A stretch of DNA of 64,000 nt from Georgenia sp. TF02-10 (GTDB lineage: Bacteria > Actinomycetota > Actinomycetes > Actinomycetales > Actinomycetaceae). The notes beneath the pieces are model-generated. The model was not told where the DNA came from, searched no databases, and worked only from the letters and a program-made list of their open reading frames with translations. The position numbers and the translations under genes are program-made. Below are positions 7,926-15,920 of this stretch, piece by piece. Location: assembly GCF_022759505.1 (NCBI RefSeq), contig NZ_CP094289.1, positions 806,001-870,000 on the forward strand, written 5' to 3'. Position 1 is the stretch's first letter. The number at the start of each line of letters is the position of its first letter.

Positions 7926-9413
7926 TCAGTCCTCAAGCAGCATACGGGACACACCCGTTGCCCACTGCCTGCCGGGTGACCGGCTGCGTGATCTGGAGCG
8001 TCCACGCCCAGGCCTGCCATCGTTGGCAGTGCCAGGGCGAGGTGTAGACGCCTGTGTCTCAGCGGGTGTCGTGCGTGTGGAGGAGGACGCGGTGCGGCGG
8101 TCGAGGCCGCGCGCCGCGAGAGCGACGATCGCGAGCCCTCCGAGCAACGGGAGACGGGTAAGAGTGCGAGTGACGAAGACGTGCCAGCCGTTCCAGGCGA
8201 GGTCGGCGATCGCCCCACCGAACGTTGCCCAGACAGCGAGCCGCACGAGGGCGACACGGTCGGCGCCGGCGCCCGCGGCCGCGAGGCGCACGCGGCGGTC
8301 GATGAAATTGCAGAGCCATGCGAGCACCGGGGCGGCGAGGAGGATCCCGAGGAGGCCGAAGTTGTAGACCGCCTCACCGGCGGCAGTCGCAGCGACCGAG
8401 AATCCGGAGCCGTAGCGCTCGGGAGCGTAGAACGCGACGAGCTCGTAGCCGAGTGCCTGCGGGGCGTTGGGAAGCCAGCCGGCGGGCAGGAACGAGAGCG
8501 GCACGCTGAGGAGGTTCCAGCCCCACGCGAGTGGCCACCCCTGCGCCTGCTCCTCGAGGAGTCGAGCGAAGGCGATGACGGGAACGAGCATCGACTCCAG
8601 GCCAGTGCGTCCAGCACTGGCGCCGTAGGCGATGCTCTCCTGGTAGTCGAGGCGGTACTGCGCGAGGACGTACAGAGCGAGAGGGACGCCGAGGATCGCC
8701 AGACGCTTGAGTGCTCTCCTCGGCCAGGTCATCGTGGCGACGATCCCGACCGCGCACACGAGCGCGACGATGCGGAGCCGACCGCCCCCCGTGTGGAAGA
8801 CCTCGGTGTAGGCCAGGACTGCGAGCAGGACCGCCGCTGTCTGCCACGACACGATCCTGATCGTCGGCCGGTAGATGAGCCCGACGGTCAGGGCCACGGT
8901 GGCCGCAAACGCAGCAGACTCCGTGAGTCCCCGGAAACTGGAGGTGAGGCCGGCCCACTCCGCAGCGACGAGCACGAGCAGCAGGCCAGCACCCCAACGC
9001 GTCATCCAGCTGCTCACCTCCCTGGCGGGGAACTGAGGGGCAGGCACCGGGCGTCGTCGCCAGCCGGTGAACGCCGTGAGCACCTGCAGGGTGAGCCCGG
9101 CCAGGATGGCGAGGCCGAGATACTCGGCGGTGACTCGGTTGTCCTCGGTGACGGCGTGGTAGATGCCGGGGAAGCCGACGAAGAGCGCCAGGGCGACGTT
9201 GGCGAGGCCGAGGATGGTCACCTGCCCGCCGCCGTGGCCGAGGAACACTCGTACACCGAAGGCGACGCTGGTCGCGCCGGCGGCGATGTTGAGGTTCTGG
9301 CTGTCGGGGACGAAGCTCTTCGCGAGCGCGAGACCGGCGACGAGTATCAGCCAGGCGGCGCACTCGATGGCGCGGCCTGACACTGGTGCACGCTGTGCCC
9401 CCTCCACCTGCAC
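7926..9413 (-). CDS. O-antigen polymerase-like membrane protein (Wzy), 495 aa
   Basis: A hydrophobic protein with about 11-12 predicted membrane segments, beginning with AAWLILVAGLALAKSFV, and a larger periplasmic-type loop around residues 270-350 (AYGASAGRTGLESM to FYAPERYGSGFSVAAT). This layout, with little sequence conservation, is typical of Wzy polymerases that join repeat units outside the membrane. The C-terminal 50 residues are Arg/Ser/Pro-rich and look disordered. Position between the transferases and flippase supports the role. It is the first gene of the leftward group, divergent from the UDP-sugar dehydrogenase, so a promoter is expected between 9414 and 9598. Function is inferred from topology and context. 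Confidence 0.7.
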   Translation of the reverse strand: MQVEGAQRAPVSGRAIECAAWLILVAGLALAKSFVPDSQNLNIAAGATSVAFGVRVFLGHGGGQVTILGLANVALALFVGFPGIYHAVTEDNRVTAEYLGLAILAGLTLQVLTAFTGWRRRPVPAPQFPAREVSSWMTRWGAGLLLVLVAAEWAGLTSSFRGLTESAAFAATVALTVGLIYRPTIRIVSWQTAAVLLAVLAYTEVFHTGGGRLRIVALVCAVGIVATMTWPRRALKRLAILGVPLALYVLAQYRLDYQESIAYGASAGRTGLESMLVPVIAFARLLEEQAQGWPLAWGWNLLSVPLSFLPAGWLPNAPQALGYELVAFYAPERYGSGFSVAATAAGEAVYNFGLLGILLAAPVLAWLCNFIDRRVRLAAAGAGADRVALVRLAVWATFGGAIADLAWNGWHVFVTRTLTRLPLLGGLAIVALAARGLDRRTASSSTRTTPAETQASTPRPGTANDGRPGRGRSRSRSRSPGRQWATGVSRMLLED

Positions 9414-9598
9414 GATGCTAGAGGGTGGAATGAGGGCCGGATAGTCGGTGTCACCGGCGGGCGCTCGGCGGCGCTCTCGGTGCGCGCCTCTTGCTCGTGG
9501 GCTTCACGTGTACTCTGCGGAACGCACGCGATGCCGCCTCTGGGAGCGCGCCGGTCCGATCCGGTAAGCCCGAGGTGGCCAGTTGGAGGGGGAGCGAA

Positions 9599-10861
9599 AT
9601 GACTGTAGATCTTGCTGTCGTCGGCCTGGGATACGTGGGTCTACCGTTGGTGTTCGAGGCGGTGCACGCCGGATTGTCGGTGCGCGGCTACGACGTGAAC
9701 CAGGGTGTGGTCGACGGCCTCAACGGTGGCGTCTCGCACATCGACGACCTGTCGGACGAGCAGATCGCCGACCTGGTCTCGCGCGGCTTCTCCGCGACGA
9801 CCGATCCGGCGGTCCTGGCCGAGGCCAAGCACGTCGTCATCTGTGTCCCGACCCCGCTTGGCGAGGACGGTGGACCGGACCTGGCGGCGGTCCGAGCCGC
9901 GGTGGCTGACATCGCCCGTCACCTGCAGCCAGGGCAGGTCGTCATCCTCGAGTCGACGACGTACCCGGGCACGACTGAGGAGATCGTCCAGCCGATGCTG
10001 GAGGCCGGCGGCCTCAAGGCGGGCAGCGACTTCCACCTCGCGTTCTCGCCCGAGCGGATCGACCCGGGCAACCAGTCATTCGGCGCGAAGAACACCCCGA
10101 AGGTCGTGGGAGGCGTGACGCCCGAGTCCACCGAGGCAGCCGCCGAGTTCTACGGCAGCGTCGTGGACACGGTGGTGCGGACCAAGGGGACCCGCGAGGC
10201 CGAGATGGCCAAGCTGCTCGAGAACACCTACCGCCACATCAACATCGCGCTGGTCAACGAGATGGCCCGGTTCTGCCACGAGCTGGGCATCGACCTGTGG
10301 GACGTCATCGACGCCGCGAAGACCAAGCCGTTCGGCTTCCAGGCCTTCTACCCCGGCCCGGGCGTCGGCGGGCACTGCATCCCGATCGACCCGAACTACC
10401 TGTCGTACAACGTCCGCGCTCGCCTGGGCTACCCCTTCCGTTTCGTGGAGCTCGCCCAGGAGATCAACGCGACGATGCCGTCCTACGTGGTCAACCGGGC
10501 GCAGGACATCCTCAACGAGGACGGCAAGGCGCTCCGGGGCGCGACCGTTCTCCTGCTCGGTGTGACGTACAAGCCGAACATCGCCGACCAGCGCGAGTCC
10601 CCGGCCGTGCCGGTGGCCAAGCACCTGGCGGACAAGGGCGCCACCGTGACCTTCCACGACCCGCACGTACAGGCGTGGCACGCCAACGGCACCTCCGTGG
10701 AGCGCGTCCCCGACCTGGAGCAGGCCGTGGCCGAGGCGGACCTCGTCATGCTGCTGCAGCACCACCGCGACTACGACGTCGAGGCGCTCGCCGCCGGCGC
10801 GAAGCGCTTCTTCGACACGCGGGGCGTGGCTTCCGAGGGCGAGACGGTGTCGCGCCTGTGA
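9599..10861 (+). CDS. Nucleotide-sugar dehydrogenase (UDP-HexNAc/UDP-glucose type), 420 aa
   Basis: An NAD-dependent UDP-sugar 6-dehydrogenase that makes a uronic acid donor. The N-terminal Rossmann fold opens with VVGLGYVGLPL (GxGxxG). The central helix carries ESTTYPGTTEE. The active-site cysteine sits in GPGVGGHCIPIDP near residues 253-265, and the C-terminal UDP-binding domain has VTYKPNIADQRESPA near 318-332. The ATG is preceded by GGAGGGGGAG at a good distance, which fixes the start against longer in-frame options. It is the only rightward gene in this part of the locus and is followed by IS debris. The sequence resembles UDP-N-acetyl-mannosamine/glucosamine dehydrogenases (WecC/TuaD group); the exact substrate is open. 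Confidence 0.9.
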   Translation: MTVDLAVVGLGYVGLPLVFEAVHAGLSVRGYDVNQGVVDGLNGGVSHIDDLSDEQIADLVSRGFSATTDPAVLAEAKHVVICVPTPLGEDGGPDLAAVRAAVADIARHLQPGQVVILESTTYPGTTEEIVQPMLEAGGLKAGSDFHLAFSPERIDPGNQSFGAKNTPKVVGGVTPESTEAAAEFYGSVVDTVVRTKGTREAEMAKLLENTYRHINIALVNEMARFCHELGIDLWDVIDAAKTKPFGFQAFYPGPGVGGHCIPIDPNYLSYNVRARLGYPFRFVELAQEINATMPSYVVNRAQDILNEDGKALRGATVLLLGVTYKPNIADQRESPAVPVAKHLADKGATVTFHDPHVQAWHANGTSVERVPDLEQAVAEADLVMLLQHHRDYDVEALAAGAKRFFDTRGVASEGETVSRL

Positions 10862-10889
10862 CCGCCGTCGCCAAGGTGCTGTGGACCTC

Positions 10890-11105
10890 GGGATGAGACT
10901 CGACCTATCGGATCGCCGATCGTGTCCCGCGGGGTCCCTTCGCAGCCGCAGCGCTTGCACCAGCCGTCGTCCTCATCGGCCACCACCCGGCAGACCAGCA
11001 CCGCCCGCTCGGGCTCCAGGCGCTGCCGAGGACCCCCAGGCCGAGGTCATCCAGGCCGGCGAACGTGGTCAGGTCAGGGCAGTCGAAGGTAGCGTCAGGC
11101 ACGTC
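10890..11105 (-). pseudogene. ISL3-family transposase N-terminal fragment, frameshifted
   Basis: Read leftwards, one frame gives MPDATFDCPDLTTFAGLDDL, the usual start of ISL3-type transposases. A second frame continues with VLVCRVVADEDDGWCKRCGC and EGTPRDT, the zinc-finger-like Cys segment of the same family. The change of frame and the absence of the DDE core show that it is dead. It fills the space after the UDP-sugar dehydrogenase; the remaining 200 bases up to the acetyltransferase gene hold only a weak hairpin. This is a second, unrelated IS relic in the polysaccharide locus. Confidence 0.6.
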
Positions 11106-11281
11106 GAGGTCTTCCCGGCGGGCCGGCGGGCAGCGTCAGAACTCCCATCATGGGGAGACCTGGACCTCTACGTAGGACCTGGTATTGCCGACCCCGTTCG
11201 GTAGGTTGAGATACTGATGCAGGTCTACTATCTCCGAATGTGTTCCTTCTGATCTAGAGACTCTGCGGCAACAGTGTGCCT

Positions 11282-11301
11282 CCCCTCTGTGGGGCGAGGG
11301 G
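11282..11301. terminator. Possible bidirectional hairpin between convergent genes
   Basis: CCCCTC and GAGGGG form a 6-base stem with an 8-base loop, just before the end of the leftward acetyltransferase gene and after the rightward dehydrogenase. There is no clear T run. The position fits a terminator; the stem alone is weak evidence. Confidence 0.3.
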
Positions 11302-11309
11302 TCGCTCGA

Positions 11310-11990
11310 TTATGATTCGTGCCCTAGTTTAGGAACATGATGCGCGATCCGCGCTGGTACTCCGTACGCAACCTGCCCGGCAGGTATGTTGTGTGTCACA
11401 ACTGAGCCTGCGCCGATAAATGCGCGTTCGCCAACCCTTCTACCCTGGAGGACCGTCGCATTCGCTCCGATTGTCACTCCTTCGGCTATGACGCAGCGTC
11501 CTGATACGGCGCCCTGCGGGTATACAGATGAGAATGCACCAAGCGTTGTGTCATGGCCGACCGCGGCGTTGATGTGGACGTGCGTGTGTGCACCAAGTCG
11601 TATGTTGGTGGTGAGGCGGGCGCCGGCGCAGATGATCGTCCCGTCGGCGATGTAGACGTCTTGACCGATGGTCGCCGACGGGTGCACCAGCGTCATCGGC
11701 CTCAAGCCTTGCCGACTGAGTCGCTCGTGGATGGTCGAGCGGACGACCGGATCGGCTATCCCGATCGCGAAACGCGCGCCGTTGATCGAGTCGGGCGGCT
11801 TCTGGGTAGTCCCGAGGTACCGCGCCCCGAGCGACGCTAGTCGGCTGAGGTCGCGTTCGGAGGGGGAGTCGTCAAGGACCCCGAGGAAGTCGATCGAATC
11901 GCCAGAGGAGCAGGCAGCGTTCACGACATCGAGCACCTCGCGCCCGAAGCCTCCGGCACCGACCGTGACAAGTCGTTCAGGCATCGGCAA
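11310..11990 (-). CDS. Sugar O/N-acyltransferase, PglD/NeuD family, 226 aa
   Basis: An N-terminal Rossmann-like domain (RLVTVGAGGFGREVLDVV) is followed by a left-handed beta-helix of hexapeptide repeats from about residue 100. The probable catalytic histidine is in HINAAVGHDTTLG, and the helix ends with GAGSVVTHNIPAG. In the PglD/NeuD family this enzyme acetylates the 4-amino group of a UDP-4-amino-sugar or the O-position of a sialic-type sugar. Here it follows a phosphoglycosyl transferase and an aminotransferase, so acetylation of the UDP-amino-dideoxy sugar is the likely job. Its start overlaps the transferase gene by 14 bases. It is the last gene of its operon. Confidence 0.87.
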   Translation of the reverse strand: MPMPERLVTVGAGGFGREVLDVVNAACSSGDSIDFLGVLDDSPSERDLSRLASLGARYLGTTQKPPDSINGARFAIGIADPVVRSTIHERLSRQGLRPMTLVHPSATIGQDVYIADGTIICAGARLTTNIRLGAHTHVHINAAVGHDTTLGAFSSVYPQGAVSGRCVIAEGVTIGANATVLQGRRVGERAFIGAGSVVTHNIPAGQVAYGVPARIAHHVPKLGHES

Positions 11991-12630
11991 TGTCCCTGGC
12001 GGTGCCCTGGAAGGGTGTCATCGTAGCTGCGCCTTCGGCGGAGATGCCGGTTCGCCTGACGACGGCAGTGACGGTTGCCGCAAGGATGCGGAGGTCGAGC
12101 AGTGCCGACCGGTGCTGGACGTACTGCGCGTCCAGCTCCAGCCGGTCCTCCCAGCTGAGCGCGTTGCGTCCGTTGACCTGCGCGAGGCCGGTCAGGCCGG
12201 GGCGGACCTCGTGCCGGGTGGCTTGCCGCGCGGTGTAGAGCGGTAGGTACTCCGGGAGGAGCGGCCTGGGGCCCACGAGGCTCATGTCGCCTTTGAGGAC
12301 GTTCCAGAACGTCGGGAGCTCGTCCAGGCTCGTTGACCTCAGGGCGCGCCCGAGTCTGGTCAGTCGGTCGGCGTCCTCGGACCGGGTCGGCGACGGAGCG
12401 TGCATGGTCCGGAACTTGACGAGGGTGAAGAGCTCTCCGTGGAGCCCAGGGCGCCGCTGCCGGAAGAGCACCGGCCGGCCTAGGGTGGCCGCGATCAGCA
12501 GGGCGACGGCGCCTTGGAGGGGAGCCGTCAGCGCGAGCGCGAGGAGCGCGCCGACGATGTCAAGGACTCTCTTGGCGCGGTCCTTACCGTGCATGCCCGG
12601 AACCTTCGACATAGGCGGAGCTTCCGACAT
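11977..12630 (-). CDS. Phosphoglycosyl transferase (PglC-like sugar transferase), 217 aa
   Basis: A single-domain monotopic transferase: hydrophobic re-entrant helix near residues 22-46, TLVKFRTM, the catalytic pair in STSLDELP, and MSLVGPRPLLPEYLPLY. It transfers phospho-sugar from UDP-sugar to undecaprenyl phosphate to start a repeat unit. It is a paralogue of the first domain of the fusion at 6428-7498 and ends at nearly the point where the fusion's GNAT part begins (EGAATMTPFQG against EGQATMSEFMG). The frame overlaps the aminotransferase by 47 bases from the first ATG. Later ATGs at 12612 and 12594 have GGAAG or GAAGG upstream and are plausible true starts. Confidence 0.88.
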   Translation of the reverse strand: MSEAPPMSKVPGMHGKDRAKRVLDIVGALLALALTAPLQGAVALLIAATLGRPVLFRQRRPGLHGELFTLVKFRTMHAPSPTRSEDADRLTRLGRALRSTSLDELPTFWNVLKGDMSLVGPRPLLPEYLPLYTARQATRHEVRPGLTGLAQVNGRNALSWEDRLELDAQYVQHRSALLDLRILAATVTAVVRRTGISAEGAATMTPFQGTARDIADA

Positions 12631-13762
12631 ACTCCGTGACCGCTCGAACGATGCTGTCGAACTGTTCGTCCGACAGAGACGAGCCGCTCGGGAGCGAGAT
12701 GCCGGCGTTGAAGTAGCCCTCGCTCTGTCCGGTTACGTAGCTGACCGCGTCACGGAACACCGGCTGGAGGTGCATGGGCTTCCAGAGCGGTCGTGCCTCG
12801 ATGTTGAGAGCTGCGAGATGTTCCTGCAGACCGCGGGCGGACCATCCGGCCCTCTGCGGGTCAACGAGGATCGAGGTCAGCCAGAAGTTGTCCCTGGTGC
12901 TCCCGCCCGTCGCCCCATCCTCCCCACCGAAGATCTCCGTCCCCGGGATCTGCTCGAACAGCTCGCGGTAGCGACGTCGCCAGGTGCGCCGTCGTTCGAT
13001 CATCTCGTCCAGCCGGGCGAGCTGGGCGCGGCCGAGAGCCGCCAGGATGTTCGACAGGCGGTAGTTGTACCCGATGTCGGTGTGCTCGTAGTGCACGACC
13101 GGTTGACGCGCCTGCGTGGAGAGGTACCGCACGTGCTGGGCGAGCTCGGCGTCGTCGGTGACGAGCATCCCGCCGCCGGACGTCGTCATGATCTTGTTGC
13201 CGTTGAAGGAGATCGCGGCGGCCAGGCCCGCACCACCGGCTGGCCGTCCGCCGCGCACCGCGCCGAGCGACTCGGCCGCGTCCGAGATCACCGGGATGCC
13301 GTGCAATGCAGCGATGCTCTCGATGGAGTCGTAGTCGGCCACCTTGCCGAGCAGGTCGACCGGGATGATGGCGGAGACTTTATGGCCTTGTGCGAGCTGG
13401 TCCTCGAGGGCCTGCCGCAGGAGCTCCGGGTCCATGTTGCCGGTCGTGTCGCAGTCGACGAACACCGGTGACGCCCCGGTGTAGACGATTGCGTTCGCCG
13501 TCGCCGCGAACGTCATGGTCGACGTCAGCACCACCGTGCCCGGGCCGACGCCCAGCGCGAGCAGGGCGAGGTGCAGCGCGGCCGTGCCGGAGGACAGTGC
13601 GACGGCGTGCGCCCGTCCGGTGTACTCGGCCATCTCCCGCTCGAAGGCCTCGACCTCCGGGCCGAGCGGGGCGATCCAGCCGGACCGCATGGCCCGGATG
13701 ACCGCTGCCTCCTCCTCGGCGCCGACGTCCGGGGATGAGAGGTAGATGCGCTCGGTGCTCAC
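12584..13762 (-). CDS. DegT/DnrJ/EryC1/StrS aminotransferase (PglE-like), 392 aa
   Basis: A PLP-dependent sugar aminotransferase that should place an amino group at C4 of the keto-sugar made by the neighbouring dehydratase. It begins IYLSSPDVGAEEEAAVIRAM, has SSGTAALHLAL near residues 60-70, the aspartate motif ISDAAESLGA near 159-168, and the Schiff-base lysine in SFNGNKIMTTSGGG. The C-terminal SLPSGSSLSDEQ is the usual family ending. Start is GTG at 13762, sharing bases with the TGA of the dehydratase (GTGA). The frame is also open far upstream, but that part is only a shadow of the dehydratase gene. Sequence is most like the bacillosamine/perosamine group. Confidence 0.9.
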   Translation of the reverse strand: MSTERIYLSSPDVGAEEEAAVIRAMRSGWIAPLGPEVEAFEREMAEYTGRAHAVALSSGTAALHLALLALGVGPGTVVLTSTMTFAATANAIVYTGASPVFVDCDTTGNMDPELLRQALEDQLAQGHKVSAIIPVDLLGKVADYDSIESIAALHGIPVISDAAESLGAVRGGRPAGGAGLAAAISFNGNKIMTTSGGGMLVTDDAELAQHVRYLSTQARQPVVHYEHTDIGYNYRLSNILAALGRAQLARLDEMIERRRTWRRRYRELFEQIPGTEIFGGEDGATGGSTRDNFWLTSILVDPQRAGWSARGLQEHLAALNIEARPLWKPMHLQPVFRDAVSYVTGQSEGYFNAGISLPSGSSLSDEQFDSIVRAVTEYVGSSAYVEGSGHAR

Positions 13763-15585
13763 TGGATAGGTGCTTCCTTCCCCCTGGCCGCGCTGCTGGC
13801 GTTCCAGAGCTGTTCGAGAGTAGCCGCGTCGTCGGCGCGCAGCAGTGCCGGCTCCAGGGGCGGGACAGCGACGTGCGTGATCAGCGGGTGGTGCCGGCGC
13901 TCGCCCGACTCCTCCGGGCCGAAGAGCTCCTCGTGCATCTTCTCGTTGGGCCGCAGCCCGGTGAAGACGATGTCGATGTCCTTCCCGGACTGGGCGATGA
14001 GCCGCTCCGCGACGTCGAGGATCTTGACCGGCTCGCCCATGTCGAGGACCAGGACCTCGCCGTCGCTGCCGATGGCGCCGGCCTGGATGACGAGCTCGCA
14101 CGCCTCCGGGATCGTCATGAAGTACCGGGTGATCTCCGGGTGGGTCACCGTCACCGGCCCGCCCTGGTGGATCTGCTCGCGGAAGGTGTGCAGCATCGAG
14201 CCGCGGCTGCCGAGCACGTTGCCGAACCGCACGGACAGGTACGTCCCGGCGGCGTGGTGGCCGTACCAGGCGGTCAGCCGCTCGGCCTGCCGCTTGGTCC
14301 GGCCCAGCGCCGACGTCGGGTTCGCCGCCTTGTCCGTGGAGATGTTGACGAAGTGGTCGACGCCGAACTCGGCCGCGAGGTCGAGCACATTCAGCGTCCC
14401 GAGGACGTTGGTCTTCCGGCCCTCCTCCGGGTACTGCTCCAGCATCGGCAGGTGCTTGAGGGCGGCCGCGTGGAACACCACCTGCGGCCGGTGCCGGTCG
14501 AAGACCGTCCGCAGCGCCTCCTTGTCCCGGATGTCCGCGAGCACCATGTCCGGGGTGTCCAGCAGGGCCTTGCCGTAGAGGGACAGCTGGACGCCGTGCA
14601 GGGCCGTCTCGTCCCGGTCGAGCAGGACGAGGGCCTCGGGGCCCAGCCGGTGCACCTGGCGGGCCAGCTCGGAGCCGATGGAGCCGCCGGCGCCGGTGAT
14701 GAGCACGCGCCGGCCGGTGATGTACCCGGCGATCGACTCGATGTCGGTGCTGATCTGGTGACGGCCGAGGATGTCGGCGATGTCGAGCTCGCGGACGTCG
14801 CTCAGGCGCACCCGCCCGCCGAGCATGTCGCCGAGCGGCGGCAGCAGGAGGAACTTCATCCCGGCCCGCTCGACCAGGTCGGAGACCTCGCGCACCATCT
14901 CCGCGCTCGCCGAGGAGACCGCGAGGACGACGGTGGTGACGCCGCGCTCCTTCGCCCGCTCCACGAGGTTCGTGCGGTTGCCCACCACTGGTACCCCGAG
15001 GAGGTTGAGGTTGCGCTTCGTCCGGTCGTCGTCGATGAGGCCGACGACCCGGAACGGCGAGGAGGTGTCCGTCCGAATGAGGCGGATGAGCTGGTAGCCG
15101 GCGTCGCCGGCCCCGTAGACGAACGTGTTCTCGGCGGACTCGCTCGGCTTGCGCCCGCGGAAGAACCACGCGCGGTACGCCCACCGGCCGGCGGCCATGA
15201 ACAGCAGCGCCATCGGCGGGACGAGCACCGCGATCCCCCGCGGGAACTCGTCGAAGACGTGGAGGGTGAGGAAGGCCACGCCCAGCACGATTGCGACGAC
15301 GGCGGTCGCGGCGGTGAGGCCGACCGTCTCGTCGAAGCTGCCGACGCGGTAGCGGCCGAGGTAGTTCTTGAGCACCATCCCGGCGACGATCTGCAGGCAG
15401 CAGGCCGCCGCCGCGTAGAGCGCGAGCGAGGACCACTGCTCGTCGCTCAGCGAGAACTCGTACCGGGCCCCCACGATGAGTGCGAGGGCCGCCAGCCAGC
15501 TCGCAAGGTCCCACATCACCATCGTCACGCGGCGTGTCACTGGACGCTTCAGCACCAGCTTCCCCCTTCTGACGCCCCCCGGCAT
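13759..15585 (-). CDS. Membrane UDP-HexNAc 4,6-dehydratase (CapD/PglF/FlaA1 type), about 608 aa
   Basis: The N-terminal 150 residues contain four membrane segments, then a CoA-binding-like Rossmann fold (NTFVYGAGDAGYQLIRL), then the SDR catalytic domain starting VLITGAGGSIGSELARQ. The SDR active site reads STDKAANPTSALGRTKRQ: a Lys is present and the usual Tyr is replaced, as in the long membrane dehydratases. It would remove water from UDP-GlcNAc to give a 4-keto-6-deoxy sugar, the first step toward a bacillosamine-type sugar. I chose ATG at 15585 (MPGGVRRGK); an in-frame ATG at 15609 adds eight residues. First gene of a four-gene operon. Confidence 0.88.
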   Translation of the reverse strand: MPGGVRRGKLVLKRPVTRRVTMVMWDLASWLAALALIVGARYEFSLSDEQWSSLALYAAAACCLQIVAGMVLKNYLGRYRVGSFDETVGLTAATAVVAIVLGVAFLTLHVFDEFPRGIAVLVPPMALLFMAAGRWAYRAWFFRGRKPSESAENTFVYGAGDAGYQLIRLIRTDTSSPFRVVGLIDDDRTKRNLNLLGVPVVGNRTNLVERAKERGVTTVVLAVSSASAEMVREVSDLVERAGMKFLLLPPLGDMLGGRVRLSDVRELDIADILGRHQISTDIESIAGYITGRRVLITGAGGSIGSELARQVHRLGPEALVLLDRDETALHGVQLSLYGKALLDTPDMVLADIRDKEALRTVFDRHRPQVVFHAAALKHLPMLEQYPEEGRKTNVLGTLNVLDLAAEFGVDHFVNISTDKAANPTSALGRTKRQAERLTAWYGHHAAGTYLSVRFGNVLGSRGSMLHTFREQIHQGGPVTVTHPEITRYFMTIPEACELVIQAGAIGSDGEVLVLDMGEPVKILDVAERLIAQSGKDIDIVFTGLRPNEKMHEELFGPEESGERRHHPLITHVAVPPLEPALLRADDAATLEQLWNASSAARGKEAPIQ

Positions 15586-15624
15586 CAGTCCCCCGATATC
15601 AGCCCGCACGGTACCGGAACCAAC

Positions 15625-15660
15625 ACGTGTCCGGGCAATCGTCTTCTATCACGGACACGT
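15625..15660. promoter_or_regulatory. Inverted repeat in divergent promoter region, possible operator
   Basis: ACGTGTCCG and CGGACACGT form a perfect 9-base inverted repeat with an 18-base spacer. It lies between the leftward dehydratase operon and the rightward LCP gene, where both promoters must be. A regulator binding here could co-ordinate sugar synthesis and polymer attachment. No candidate regulator gene is next to it. Confidence 0.4.
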
Positions 15661-15920
15661 CCGGCACCACGACGGCGCGCGGCACGGGAAGCTGTGACCG
15701 CAAGGGCGGGTGAGGCGCGGGGGCCGGAGGACGAGGGGGGAGCGTCTGCCGTTCGGCCCTGGACGGGTGGCGGGCCGCCGTTCCGCTCCGCGCGGCCGTG
15801 CCCGGCACTACCCTGAGCGCAGGTGTCAGCCGGCCCGCCGTCGTCATCAGCGACGGGAGGCCCCCGCTGATCCCGCCGTCGTCGGGGACGAGCAGCGCAC
15901 CGCGGAGGGCAGGTGGTCCC

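Noticed and set aside
12584-15514. A 976-residue open frame covering both aminotransferase and most of the dehydratase region.
   Set aside because: The upstream two-thirds is Arg/Pro/Gly-rich shadow of the dehydratase in another frame. The real aminotransferase starts at GTG 13762.
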